From: Psychroserpens sp. Hel_I_66
GTDB taxonomy: Bacteria > Bacteroidota > Bacteroidia > Flavobacteriales > Flavobacteriaceae
Direction of reading: 5' to 3'
Length of the DNA stretch: 64,000 bases
Assembly: GCF_000799465.1 (NCBI RefSeq)
Contig: NZ_JUGU01000001.1
Location: 558,001 to 622,000 of the forward strand
The notes below the pieces were generated by a model. The model worked only from the letters and a program-made list of their open reading frames with translations, ran no database searches and was not told where the DNA came from. How positions within the stretch are numbered: the first letter of the stretch is position 1; every line of letters begins with the position of its first letter. This document shows, in pieces, positions 8,353 through 16,074 of the stretch. The position numbers and the translations under genes are program-made.

Positions 8353-9159
8353 TTAACTTAAGAGTTCTTTGTAAATTATATAAAATGCCATTATTAAGGT
8401 GAAGTACCCAAATCCTTTTTTTAATTTTTTGCCACTTATAAATTTAGAAAAGTAAACGCCTAAAATGATCCCTATAATTGATACAAACGTAAATTTTAGA
8501 AGGAATGGCCAATCGATGTCTATATTTTGTAAGTCTCCCAAAAAACCAATTAGGGATTTTACAGCAACAATTAAAAGTGATGTCCCTATAGCTTGTTTCA
8601 TTGGTAATTTAGCTAAAAGTACTAATGCTGGAATTATTAAAAAGCCTCCGCCAGCACCAACTAAACCTGTTAAAATACCTACTATAATACCTTCTATGGC
8701 AATTAATGGATAATTGTAAACAACGTCTTGGGTTTCTAAAACTTCTCCTTTGTTTTTTTTAGTGATAATCATTGAGAAACTTGCCAAGAGCATAATAATA
8801 GCAAAAAGCATCATTATAAATATTGTGTTAGTGACTTCAAAATCATTGACAGTAAAAATTACTTTAGGAATTCTTGGGACTAAGTAAAGGCGCGTAAGAT
8901 AGACTGCAATTAAAGCTGGAGTAGCAAAGATTATTGCAGTTTTAAAATCAATCAATCCTTTTCTAAAATTCTGAAAAGCTCCAATTACAGCTGTAACACC
9001 TACTACAAATAAGGAGTAGCCTGTAGCAATAATTGGATTTAAACCTATAATGTAAACTAAGATTGGAACTGTTAAAATGGAACCACCACCACCTATTAAG
9101 CCTAAAACCAAACCGACAAACAGTGCTCCAATGTATCCTAATATTTCAACTGTGTTCAT
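8353..9159 (-). CDS. TauE/SafE-family sulfite/organosulfonate transporter
   Basis: 268 residues with eight or so hydrophobic helices. Two inverted-repeat halves are visible, each with the family glycine motif: VGLVLGLIGGGGSILTVPIL near the N-terminus and VGILTGLVGAGGGFLIIPAL after residue 155. Family members move sulfite, sulfonates or related anions across the inner membrane; TauE proteins also occur in persulfide-response operons such as cst. The start codon overlaps the stop of the upstream YeeE-like gene (TAATG), so the two are translationally coupled. Export of sulfite formed from persulfide oxidation is the likely role, by context. Confidence 0.9.
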   Translation of the reverse strand: MNTVEILGYIGALFVGLVLGLIGGGGSILTVPILVYIIGLNPIIATGYSLFVVGVTAVIGAFQNFRKGLIDFKTAIIFATPALIAVYLTRLYLVPRIPKVIFTVNDFEVTNTIFIMMLFAIIMLLASFSMIITKKNKGEVLETQDVVYNYPLIAIEGIIVGILTGLVGAGGGFLIIPALVLLAKLPMKQAIGTSLLIVAVKSLIGFLGDLQNIDIDWPFLLKFTFVSIIGIILGVYFSKFISGKKLKKGFGYFTLIMAFYIIYKELLS

Positions 9160-9578
9160 TAGTGAGGTAATTTATCTTTAAATAATCCATAGATGTAAGT
9201 CCCTAAAATGGCAGCTAAAATAACGATCAAGATAGTAAAAGCTCCTGTGCCAACTAATATATACATTGGTCCAGGACATGCTCCTGACAATGCCCAACCT
9301 AAGCCAAATATGGTACCGCCAATTATGTATCGTATAAAACCTTGATCTTTTCTTGGAACAGTCATTAAGCCTCCATTTATGTTTTTAAATTTTTTGCTTA
9401 TTAGAAGCAAAATGATTCCTGTGATTACTGCTGTGCCTATAATACCATACATATGGAAAGATTCAAATTTGAACATTTCGTAGATGCGATACCATGAGAC
9501 TGCTTCGGACTTTACGAGTACGATTCCGAAAAAAATTCCGACGAATAAAAATTTTATATACTTTATCATATTAACCAA
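9159..9578 (-). CDS. YeeE/YedE-family half transporter (DUF6691 type)
   Basis: 139 residues with four hydrophobic segments and GWALSGACPGPMYILVGTG, whose Cys in GACPG is the hallmark of YeeE/YedE (TsuA/PmpB-type) sulfur-compound transporters. It is half the size of the fused form and pairs with the 186-residue partner just upstream, which it overlaps by 8 bp. Established YeeE (TsuA) imports thiosulfate through conserved Cys residues; here uptake of thiosulfate or persulfide is inferred from the neighbours. Confidence 0.88.
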   Translation of the reverse strand: MVNMIKYIKFLFVGIFFGIVLVKSEAVSWYRIYEMFKFESFHMYGIIGTAVITGIILLLISKKFKNINGGLMTVPRKDQGFIRYIIGGTIFGLGWALSGACPGPMYILVGTGAFTILIVILAAILGTYIYGLFKDKLPH

Positions 9579-10131
9579 AAATTAAAGGGAATAGTAAATG
9601 AATCATTATTAAGCCACCAATAAAAAACCCAATCACAGCGATTAGTGATGGGAGTTGTAAACTACTTAAGCCTGTAATAGCGTGGCCAGAGGTACAACCT
9701 CCAGCGTAACGCGTACCAAAGCCAACTAAAAAACCGCCTATAATTAAAACGGAAAGTCCTTTAATACTCAATAATGCTTCCCAGCTGTAAAGTTCTGGAG
9801 GAAGCAATGATTTTCCTGCGTTTTCAAAACCGAGCGAACTGAGCGTATCAACGGTTTCTGGGTTCAAGTCGATATTTGTTGGGACTGATAAATAAAAGTG
9901 CGCAATGAATCCTCCTATTATAGCTCCAGCAACTACGATAAGATTCCAACGTTGGGATTTCCAGTCAAAATCAAAAAATTTTACTTTTTTTCCAGCTCCT
10001 GCAATTGAGCAGAAGGTGCGAAGGTTGGATGACATACCAAATGTTTTTCCGAAGTAAATAAGAGTAAACATGATAATGGCAATTAAAGGTCCTGAAATAT
10101 ACCAAGGCCAAGGTTGTAAAATATAGTCCAT
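9571..10131 (-). CDS. YeeE/YedE-family transporter subunit
   Basis: 186 residues with about five hydrophobic helices and GFGTRYAGGCTSGHAITGLS, the second conserved Cys motif of the YeeE/YedE family. It is the first structural gene of the tightly packed transporter operon (8-bp overlap with the next gene, then a TAATG overlap). A Cys (LRTFCSIAGAG) follows a basic stretch near residue 40. Upstream lies a good -7 box and a Crp/Fnr-like site (10148-10191). Confidence 0.88.
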   Translation of the reverse strand: MDYILQPWPWYISGPLIAIIMFTLIYFGKTFGMSSNLRTFCSIAGAGKKVKFFDFDWKSQRWNLIVVAGAIIGGFIAHFYLSVPTNIDLNPETVDTLSSLGFENAGKSLLPPELYSWEALLSIKGLSVLIIGGFLVGFGTRYAGGCTSGHAITGLSSLQLPSLIAVIGFFIGGLIMIHLLFPLIFG

Positions 10132-10147
10132 GTATTTTATTTTGATG

Positions 10148-10191
10148 CAAAGTTAAGATTGAAAAAAAGGTACTGTGTGATAAATGTTACT
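10148..10191 (-). promoter_or_regulatory. Crp/Fnr-type operator plus -7 box for the YeeE/TauE operon
   Basis: The plus strand reads TGTGA-TAAATG-TTACT at 10176-10191; the minus strand has TAACTTTG (rc of 10148-10155), an exact -7 match, 20 bp downstream. If transcription starts about 7 bp after the box, the site is centred near -42, the place used by class II Crp activators. The operator overlaps the stop codon of the regulator gene. Confidence 0.7.
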
Positions 10192-10826
10192 TAAAAGTCT
10201 ATAACTTCAATTTTATTTCTACTTAGTTTTATTTTATTGTCGTTTTCCAACTGTTTTAATAGTCTCGAAATTACGACTCTTGACGTGTTGAGATCTTCTG
10301 CAATTTCTTGGTGGGTTGTAGTTATGATTTTTGAGGCATTCAATTTAACTGTGTCGATCAAATATTTGAGAAGACGTTCGTCCATCTTCATGAAAGCTAG
10401 AGTGTCTATGGTTTCTAACATTTCATTAAAACGAATTTGATAGCTTTGAAGTATAAAGTTGCGCCAACTTGAATTGGTATGAAACCACTCTGTCATTTTC
10501 TCGTTTGGAATCATTATTACTTCGGAATCATTATCTGAAACTGCTCTTATTTTACTAATCGACTTTGACATGCAACAGGTAAGTGACATTGAGCAGGTGT
10601 CACCACTCTCTAGAACGTATAGAAGTAGTTCATGGTCATCATTATCAACTCTTAATACTTTTATATTGCCTTTTAAAAGCAGAGGTATATGAGTTAAGTC
10701 TTGACCTATATCAATAATTATATCGTTAGGCTTGAATGATTTTACTATGCCGATTTCTTCAATATTTTTAATAATAAAATCATCAAACAGATATTCAATT
10801 TGTTTGAGAAGTTCTTTTTCTATCAT
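10191..10826 (-). CDS. Crp/Fnr-family regulator with Cys78/Cys84-Cys85 motif
   Basis: 211 residues: an N-terminal cyclic-nucleotide-binding-like beta-roll (about 25-120), a dimer helix and a C-terminal winged helix (ITTTHQEIAEDLNTSRVVISRLLKQLE). The typical cAMP-binding phosphate cassette is not evident; instead the loop holds GDTCSMSLTCCMS (Cys78, Cys84, Cys85). It is the promoter-proximal member of the sulfur module, on the same strand as the transporters and CstB-like gene. I infer that it senses reactive sulfur through these cysteines and binds the two TGTGA-N6-TTAC sites; no Fe-S Cys set like that of Fnr is present. Confidence 0.88.
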   Translation of the reverse strand: MIEKELLKQIEYLFDDFIIKNIEEIGIVKSFKPNDIIIDIGQDLTHIPLLLKGNIKVLRVDNDDHELLLYVLESGDTCSMSLTCCMSKSISKIRAVSDNDSEVIMIPNEKMTEWFHTNSSWRNFILQSYQIRFNEMLETIDTLAFMKMDERLLKYLIDTVKLNASKIITTTHQEIAEDLNTSRVVISRLLKQLENDNKIKLSRNKIEVIDF

Positions 10827-10927
10827 ACCTCAAAAGTAAGGATTTAGAATTTTGGAATTTTAACAAATTTCAACAAAGCCAATTTGGAAGTTACAGCATT
10901 GCATAAACGCGAGTTGTGCGTTGGAAA

Positions 10928-10981
10928 TAAAAAACCAGAAACAAAATTGAATTTAATCAACGTTTTGTTTCCGGTTTTTTT
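10928..10981 (-). terminator. Terminator downstream of tRNA-Arg
   Basis: AAAACCGGAAACAAAACG and its near-perfect complement (one mismatch) form a stem of about 14 bp separated by some 15 nt, with T runs on both strands. It lies directly after the 3' end of the minus-strand tRNA. Confidence 0.7.
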
Positions 10982-10992
10982 ATGTTTATTAG

Positions 10993-11066
10993 TGACCTCG
11001 ACTGGATTCAAACCAGTAACCTCTTGAGCCGTAATCAAGTGCGCTATTCAGTTGCGCCACGAGGCC
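10993..11066 (-). tRNA. tRNA-Arg (anticodon ACG)
   Basis: On the minus strand the 74 nt fold as a tRNA: acceptor GGCCTCG with CGAGGTC (one G-T pair), D arm with GCGCAACTGAATAGCGC, anticodon stem CTTGA/TCAAG around loop TTACGGC (anticodon ACG), and T arm CTGGTTTGAATCCAG. The discriminator base is A; CCA is not encoded. ACG is expected to be edited to ICG to read CGN codons. Confidence 0.97.
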
Positions 11067-11226
11067 ATTTTGTGGGTGCAAATATAATTCTTTATAAAAG
11101 AAACACAAACAAAATTGTTCAAAAAATTAATGGGTTTTGAGATCAGTAAAACAGCTTGTATTTTAATTGCCACTGAAATTGTAAGCTAAAAAAAATTAGA
11201 TATCAATTATTTTAGACACTAAATAA

Positions 11227-12264
11227 CTAGTATTGCGTTTGAAAATCTTCCTTAAGTTGATCTGAAATATTAGTATATTTTGAAAATCTTTCCTGATATG
11301 TTTTAGGGGAGAAATTAAATTTTTCTTTAAAAATTTTAGAGAAATAGCTTCTGCTATTTATTCCTACGGTATAAGCTATTTCGGAAATTGTCAAATCTTC
11401 GTTTATTATTAATTTTTCTGCCTTTAGCAAACGTACATTTCTGATATATTCATTTACGGTTGTCTTATTAAAAAGCTTAAATCCTTCTTGTAATTTTGAG
11501 GGAGATAACGTTGTTTCTCGACATAAGGTTGAAATTGTATATCTTTCTCCTGGATTAAGTCTAATGGAATTTGCTACTTCTTTAATTTTATTTAAATCAT
11601 TATTACTTAAGTTACTTGTATTAGTTCCTTTTAGATTAATGTCCTCTAACAAATACTTAATATTTGTTGCCAGAATTTTATTTACTAAGCTTTCCAACAG
11701 TAAGAAATTAACCAAATTACATTCTTGTAATTGATTTATTTGATCTATGTAATGAGCGATTTTTAAATTACAGGAACTTAAGTGTAAGAAATTACTATCA
11801 TTTTTTGAGTTAGAGAAAATATCAACAACTTTAGTGTATAACGAGTTATTCATATTTTGATCTATTTCAATAATAGAAAATCTATAGTGTGTGTTTTTAG
11901 CGAAGCCTATTTCGATAATATTTTCTTTTTCTAATGAATATAGGCTTGATGTGTATTCTTTTAAGATTCTCTCTTTAAAATAGTCGTCTTTGCATAATAT
12001 GCTACCCTTACTGCAATATGTAGAATACAGAGCATCATGATGAACAACTTTATTAAGGTATACATCTTCATTAAAATTAACATCGAATTCAAAATAAGTT
12101 GTGAAGTTTGATGATTTAATAGCTTTTATGGATCCTTTTCCAAATTTATTTGAAAAGGAGAGATTGGAACAATCTGATGTTTGGTTTATGTTTGCATCAA
12201 GTTCTTGAGAAATCTTTTTAAAACTATCAAGTAATTGATGAGTATTTAGAGTTATATTGATCAT
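11227..12264 (-). CDS. AraC-family transcriptional regulator
   Basis: 345 residues. The C-terminal ~100 residues are an AraC/XylS domain with two helix-turn-helices (YTISTLCRETTLSPSKLQEGF and LTISEIAYTVGINSRSYFSKIFKEKFNFSPKTYQERF). The N-terminal ~230 residues resemble no domain I can name and are rich in Asn, Ser, Ile and Lys, as is the surrounding AT-rich DNA. Five TTGAGT repeats lie in the 140 bp upstream of its start and could be its own operator. It is adjacent to tRNA-Arg. The class is certain; the ligand and regulon are unknown. Confidence 0.88.
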   Translation of the reverse strand: MINITLNTHQLLDSFKKISQELDANINQTSDCSNLSFSNKFGKGSIKAIKSSNFTTYFEFDVNFNEDVYLNKVVHHDALYSTYCSKGSILCKDDYFKERILKEYTSSLYSLEKENIIEIGFAKNTHYRFSIIEIDQNMNNSLYTKVVDIFSNSKNDSNFLHLSSCNLKIAHYIDQINQLQECNLVNFLLLESLVNKILATNIKYLLEDINLKGTNTSNLSNNDLNKIKEVANSIRLNPGERYTISTLCRETTLSPSKLQEGFKLFNKTTVNEYIRNVRLLKAEKLIINEDLTISEIAYTVGINSRSYFSKIFKEKFNFSPKTYQERFSKYTNISDQLKEDFQTQY

Positions 12265-12311
12265 ATGTATTATAAGTTTTATATAATCTCTGTTTTTAAT
12301 ATAAGATTATC

Positions 12312-12402
12312 TTGAGTTTTTTTGTTGAGTATTTTTAAGTTGAGTTTTTTAGAATTTAAAATCGCTCTTTTCTTGAGTAGTATTAGATACTTTCACTTGA
12401 GT
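12312..12402. repeat. Five TTGAGT repeats upstream of the AraC-type gene
   Basis: TTGAGT occurs at 12312, 12325, 12340, 12373 and 12397, all in one orientation (ACTCAA on the coding strand of the downstream AraC-type gene). By base composition less than one copy is expected in 91 bp. The rest of this 350-bp intergenic stretch (12265-12614) holds no gene that I can support. Confidence 0.45.
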
Positions 12403-12614
12403 TTTAATGGATCTTGTCTTACCTACTTTAGCATTTAAAGGCGTTCTAAAAAATGTACTTTGCTTGGTTATATTCATTCAATTTTTTTTATATAAATATA
12501 ATGGTTTTGAAGGCGGTTGTATTATACAATTTGATTAAAGAGTTGTATAATGCGACGCTATAAAGTTGAAAATGTATAAGTTAAAATGGGGGAAAAGGAA
12601 AGATGTCTATTGCG

Positions 12615-13334
12615 CTAAGTTATAATATACGAATTATCAAACACTAAATTGTTTTCTAAACCATTATAGTTTTGAGGTTCTAAAATTGAATCAAATATTA
12701 ATTCTGTTTCATAAAATTGTCTAGAAATGGAGTGTGCATATAGTTTGTCATTACTTAATGAAATATTCTTTTTATTTTTAATATTAAGCGATGTTTCCAG
12801 CCAAGTTTCTATTTGATTTTTATCAATAATTATTGGCATGGTATTGCTAATATTATGAATTTTTTTAAAACTGGGACCAGCTTTTGTCAATACAGGGGAG
12901 CAGGTGATAAATCCATCTGATAATATATTATATATGCCACCAATCAAAAAAGGTTTTTGGGATTCGTGATAAACATAATAAGGATATATTTGGCCATCTT
13001 TAATGAAACTCGAGAAAAAGCCTTTTATTATGATAACGCATTTTCTTGATTTGCTATAATCAACTACTTGATTATTTAAATTATCTAAAGTAACATTTAA
13101 AGTATTATTTAACTTTTGATAATTTATCCAATCATCACTGTAGTTTTCTGGCAAAATACCCCAAATACCAAATTGTATTTGGTTTTGGTTTTGAGAAGTA
13201 ATTATTGGTAAAACCTCTTCATCAAGTCCATTAATTATTTGTTTGGGCTCATAAAGATTTGGATGTTTAAAAGAAATTCCTATTTCACTCTCAATTAGTT
13301 CTTTGCTTGAATTATTTGATAATTTATAAAACAA
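12615..13334 (-). CDS. Divergent SRAP (YedK/HMCES-like) protein lacking the catalytic Cys
   Basis: 239 residues. The SRAP landmarks are recognisable in order: WGILP (58-62), a TLN segment with Asn80, KCVIIIKGFF (99-107), PFLIGGIYN (128-136) and a FKKIHNISNTMP segment with His160. SRAP proteins (YedK, HMCES) use Cys2 to form a covalent link to abasic sites in single-stranded DNA, helped by Asn, Glu and His. Here residue 2 is Phe and the Glu of the canonical GFYEW is Ser108, while Asn80 and His160 remain. The MFYKLSN start aligns with the usual MCYxxxN start, so the Cys is lost rather than missed. Covalent cross-linking should be impossible; a DNA-binding or other role is possible. Confidence 0.8.
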   Translation of the reverse strand: MFYKLSNNSSKELIESEIGISFKHPNLYEPKQIINGLDEEVLPIITSQNQNQIQFGIWGILPENYSDDWINYQKLNNTLNVTLDNLNNQVVDYSKSRKCVIIIKGFFSSFIKDGQIYPYYVYHESQKPFLIGGIYNILSDGFITCSPVLTKAGPSFKKIHNISNTMPIIIDKNQIETWLETSLNIKNKKNISLSNDKLYAHSISRQFYETELIFDSILEPQNYNGLENNLVFDNSYIIT

Positions 13335-13533
13335 TTTTTATTTAAAAATAGACATAAATTAAAATATATGTTGAAGCATATACGTAATAATTTAATGCAA
13401 TCGAAAATTGTTTATTATAGTTTATAATTTAAATAAGAGCTCAAGGTTTTTTTATCAAAAGAATATTTGTGCAACCTTAAGTATTTAAGATAAAATTTAA
13501 AGAAGAAATTTTTATGAAATTAATTAAATGAAG

Positions 13534-13731
13534 TCAATTGCGACTTACTACAATTTTGAAAATCATTTTACTAATAAGTAAAATCAATAGCCCTGTCAAG
13601 AGAAAAAGTAAATTAACAATATAGAAGTTTTCAAAAAGAATGATACAACTCCACCAACCTATGAGGTATGCTAACACTGATAAAGTCATAAATTTAGACA
13701 TGGAGCTGATATGTAAATAGTTACAATTCAA
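13534..13731 (-). CDS. Small two-helix membrane protein (hypothetical)
   Basis: 65 codons with two clear hydrophobic segments (MTLSVLAYLIGWWSCIILF and VNLLFLLTGLLILLISKMIF) and a short basic tail. A Met at residue 12 is an alternative start. No family is recognised. It stands alone in an AT-rich stretch between the SRAP-like gene and the signalling operon. The amphipathic composition is more gene-like than random, but support is limited. Confidence 0.4.
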   Translation of the reverse strand: MNCNYLHISSMSKFMTLSVLAYLIGWWSCIILFENFYIVNLLFLLTGLLILLISKMIFKIVVSRN

Positions 13732-13989
13732 AATTAGATTAAATTTGTTATCTTTATATTATACAATTTTGATTTATAATTATATAATTTTAAAGTTGTA
13801 GATAGTATGATTGTGAAAGTGAATAATTTGATATAAAATATTAATTGAATATATGTTGTATATAAATTCACACAAAAAACTATCTTTGTTAATGTATTGC
13901 TCATGAGTCATTAGATAGAGGTTAATACAATTAATGGCACTAAAGTATTCGTTTAGTTTGAAATGATTTGGTTAAGTTGAGTATAGATT

Positions 13990-14541
13990 ATGAGAATACA
14001 AGTAAAATTTGACGTGCCTAAAATTTGTAACAGTTTGCTTATAAAAACGTTAAGTGATCTAAATATAAAGTATAAGCTTCATACAATTGGGGAAATTGAA
14101 ATACTTCAAAGATTAAACGATTCTCAAAAAAAATCTATTTTTGAAGCATTAAATTCAAATCATATTCAGGTCATCAGTGATCAACAATTGGTAATTGTAC
14201 AACAGGTAAAAGAAATTCTTACAGAAATCGTTCGTATTGAGAATTTTGAAGATGATTTCAAGGTATCTTCATATATCGAGAACAGGCTACCCTATACTTA
14301 TAGCTACTTAGCTAAAATGTTTTCAGAACATGCCAATATTTCAATAGAAAAGTTCTTAATTCTGAAAAAAATCGATTTCGTTAAAGAATTATTGTTAGAA
14401 GGTAATTTGAGTCTTACTGAAATTTCTTATAAATTGAATTACAGCAGTGTTTCGCATCTATCAAAACAATTCAAAAAAACGACAGGGTTTAGCCCATCTG
14501 GTTTTATGGATTTGAAAACTAAATTAAACTTAAAAAAATAA
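13990..14541 (+). CDS. Short AraC-type HTH protein heading the chemoreceptor-like signalling operon
   Basis: 183 residues. The N-terminal ~75 residues look like a ferredoxin-like or HMA-like alpha/beta fold (MRIQVKFDVP...). The C-terminal ~90 residues are an AraC-type domain (LSLTEISYKLNYSSVSHLSKQFKKTTGFSPSGF). No metal-binding CxxC is present. It lies 9 bp before the response regulator gene and probably starts an operon that ends with the CheB-CheR kinase at 20124. It may be the transcriptional output of that pathway, though it has no receiver domain of its own. Confidence 0.8.
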   Translation: MRIQVKFDVPKICNSLLIKTLSDLNIKYKLHTIGEIEILQRLNDSQKKSIFEALNSNHIQVISDQQLVIVQQVKEILTEIVRIENFEDDFKVSSYIENRLPYTYSYLAKMFSEHANISIEKFLILKKIDFVKELLLEGNLSLTEISYKLNYSSVSHLSKQFKKTTGFSPSGFMDLKTKLNLKK

Positions 14542-14550
14542 ATATAATAT

Positions 14551-14997
14551 ATGCCTTATAAAGATTTGAGAATTGTTTTAGCAGATGATGACCCAGACGA
14601 TAGAGCTTTGTTCGAGTTGGCTATAAACCAAATTTCAAAAGATATAGATTTATCGATGTGCAAAAATGGAACAGATCTCATTTCTTACCTAAGGGATGAT
14701 AAAGAAATACTTCCAGATATTTTGTTTCTAGATTTAAATATGCCTAATAAGGATGGTATTGAATGTTTAATGGAAATAAAAAAAGATCCAGGTCTCAAAG
14801 ATATGACCGTGGTAATATATTCTACATCCTCATCAGAAAAAGATATTGAAAAAACCTTCTTAGAAGGAGCGAATATTTATTTAAACAAGCCATCAAATTT
14901 TAATAATTTGAAAACTTCACTAAAGAGAATACTTACTTTAGATTGGCAATACCAGAATTCAATATTAAATAAAGAAAATTTTCTGTTTAGACTATAG
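14551..14997 (+). CDS. Single-domain response regulator (CheY-like)
   Basis: 148 residues, a receiver domain with the acidic pocket LADDDPDD, the phospho-acceptor Asp in ILFLDLNMPNKDG, the conserved Ser/Thr in VVIYSTSSSE, and Lys in IYLNKPSNF. There is no output domain. Proteins of this kind relay phosphate between a kinase and other partners. It sits between the AraC-type gene and cheB and is the likely phosphorylation target of the large histidine kinase encoded downstream. Confidence 0.93.
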   Translation: MPYKDLRIVLADDDPDDRALFELAINQISKDIDLSMCKNGTDLISYLRDDKEILPDILFLDLNMPNKDGIECLMEIKKDPGLKDMTVVIYSTSSSEKDIEKTFLEGANIYLNKPSNFNNLKTSLKRILTLDWQYQNSILNKENFLFRL

Positions 14998-15087
14998 AAT
15001 GAATTTGATTAGGATTTAATCTTAAATTGCTAATTTTATTGACGCTTAATCACTTATTTTATAATCTCAAAGCAAATATTGTATTAC

Positions 15088-16071
15088 ATGGGCGAAAATT
15101 TTAGACTTTTTGTAATTGGTGCATCTGCTGGAGGTTATAGGGCAATCAAACAAATTGTTTCCAAAATACCTCTAGGTCTAGACGCAGCGTATATGATAGT
15201 ACTTCATAGTGCATTTGATTCTTCAAGCTCTTATGCAGAAACACTAGGTAAATTTACTGAACTGGATGTTGTTACTGCAGAGCACAAAATGAAAATTAGA
15301 TCAAATATGGTAATCATAGCAAAACCAAATTACCATTTATTTATTCACCAAGATAGAGTTCTTCTCTCTAAAGGACCTCGAGAAAATTTATTTAGACCTT
15401 CTATAGATGTTCTGTTTCGATCGGCAGCAGTAGCATTTAAAAACAAATGTGTTGGAGTGCTTTTAACAGGAAGGCTTAATGATGGAACAAGTGGTTTAAG
15501 CGCAATTCAAAGATGTGGAGGGCTAACCATTATTGAAAATCCAGAGACAGCAGAGTTTAGTAGTATGCCATCTTTCGCAAATCAAACGATAGATGTGGAC
15601 TATATTGTCAATCTTGAAGATATGGCTGATGTGATCATATCTATTCACAATGAAGAATTACCCATAAAAAAAGAAATCCCATTAAGTATCGTTAAGGAAA
15701 ACGATATCGCTATGCGAATAAAAAGTCAAATTGAGCTTCAAGAAGAATTGGGTGAACAAGTACCAATAAGCTGTGCTAGCTGTGGCGGTCCGCTTTGGCA
15801 AATAAAAGACGCAAAACAAGTGCGCTATCGTTGCCACGTTGGTCATGCATTTACTCAAGAAGCTTTATTGAGAAGTCAAGATTCTGCATTAGAAGAGGCG
15901 CTTTGGTTATCTATTAGAACATTGGAAGAAAAGCGTACATTGATGCAAACTATGCTCAATGATTTTGAAAGCAAGAAGATGAAACAATTAGTGAAGTCAT
16001 ACACAAATAAAATTGAAGAAGTATCTGCTCATATTAAAAAAATGAAGTCGGTGTTACAAATAAATGATTAA
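15088..16071 (+). CDS. CheB-type protein-glutamate methylesterase with zinc-ribbon-like tail
   Basis: Starting at the ATG at 15088 (an in-frame TTG lies three codons earlier) the protein has 327 residues. The CheB catalytic triad is visible: Ser13 in GASAGG, His40 in VLHS, Asp132 in LLTGRLNDGTSG. No receiver domain precedes it. The C-terminal ~110 residues hold two Cys pairs and His (SCASCGGPLW and RYRCHVGHAFT), a putative zinc-binding region seen in stand-alone CheB proteins linked to sensor kinases, followed by a helical end. It is 3 bp upstream of the CheB-CheR kinase gene. No chemoreceptor, CheA or CheW is nearby, so the substrate is unlikely to be a classical MCP. Confidence 0.88.
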   Translation: MGENFRLFVIGASAGGYRAIKQIVSKIPLGLDAAYMIVLHSAFDSSSSYAETLGKFTELDVVTAEHKMKIRSNMVIIAKPNYHLFIHQDRVLLSKGPRENLFRPSIDVLFRSAAVAFKNKCVGVLLTGRLNDGTSGLSAIQRCGGLTIIENPETAEFSSMPSFANQTIDVDYIVNLEDMADVIISIHNEELPIKKEIPLSIVKENDIAMRIKSQIELQEELGEQVPISCASCGGPLWQIKDAKQVRYRCHVGHAFTQEALLRSQDSALEEALWLSIRTLEEKRTLMQTMLNDFESKKMKQLVKSYTNKIEEVSAHIKKMKSVLQIND

Positions 16072-16074
16072 GTC

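Noticed and set aside
10844..11038. 64-codon minus-strand ORF over the tRNA-Arg gene
   Set aside because: It runs through the tRNA and its terminator; the sequence is explained by those structures.
10928..11066. tRNA-Arg 3' end as an integration (att) site
   Set aside because: An island using it should lie on the 3' side (left) and leave a repeat of the tRNA end; I see no second copy, and the AT-rich genes are on the 5' side.
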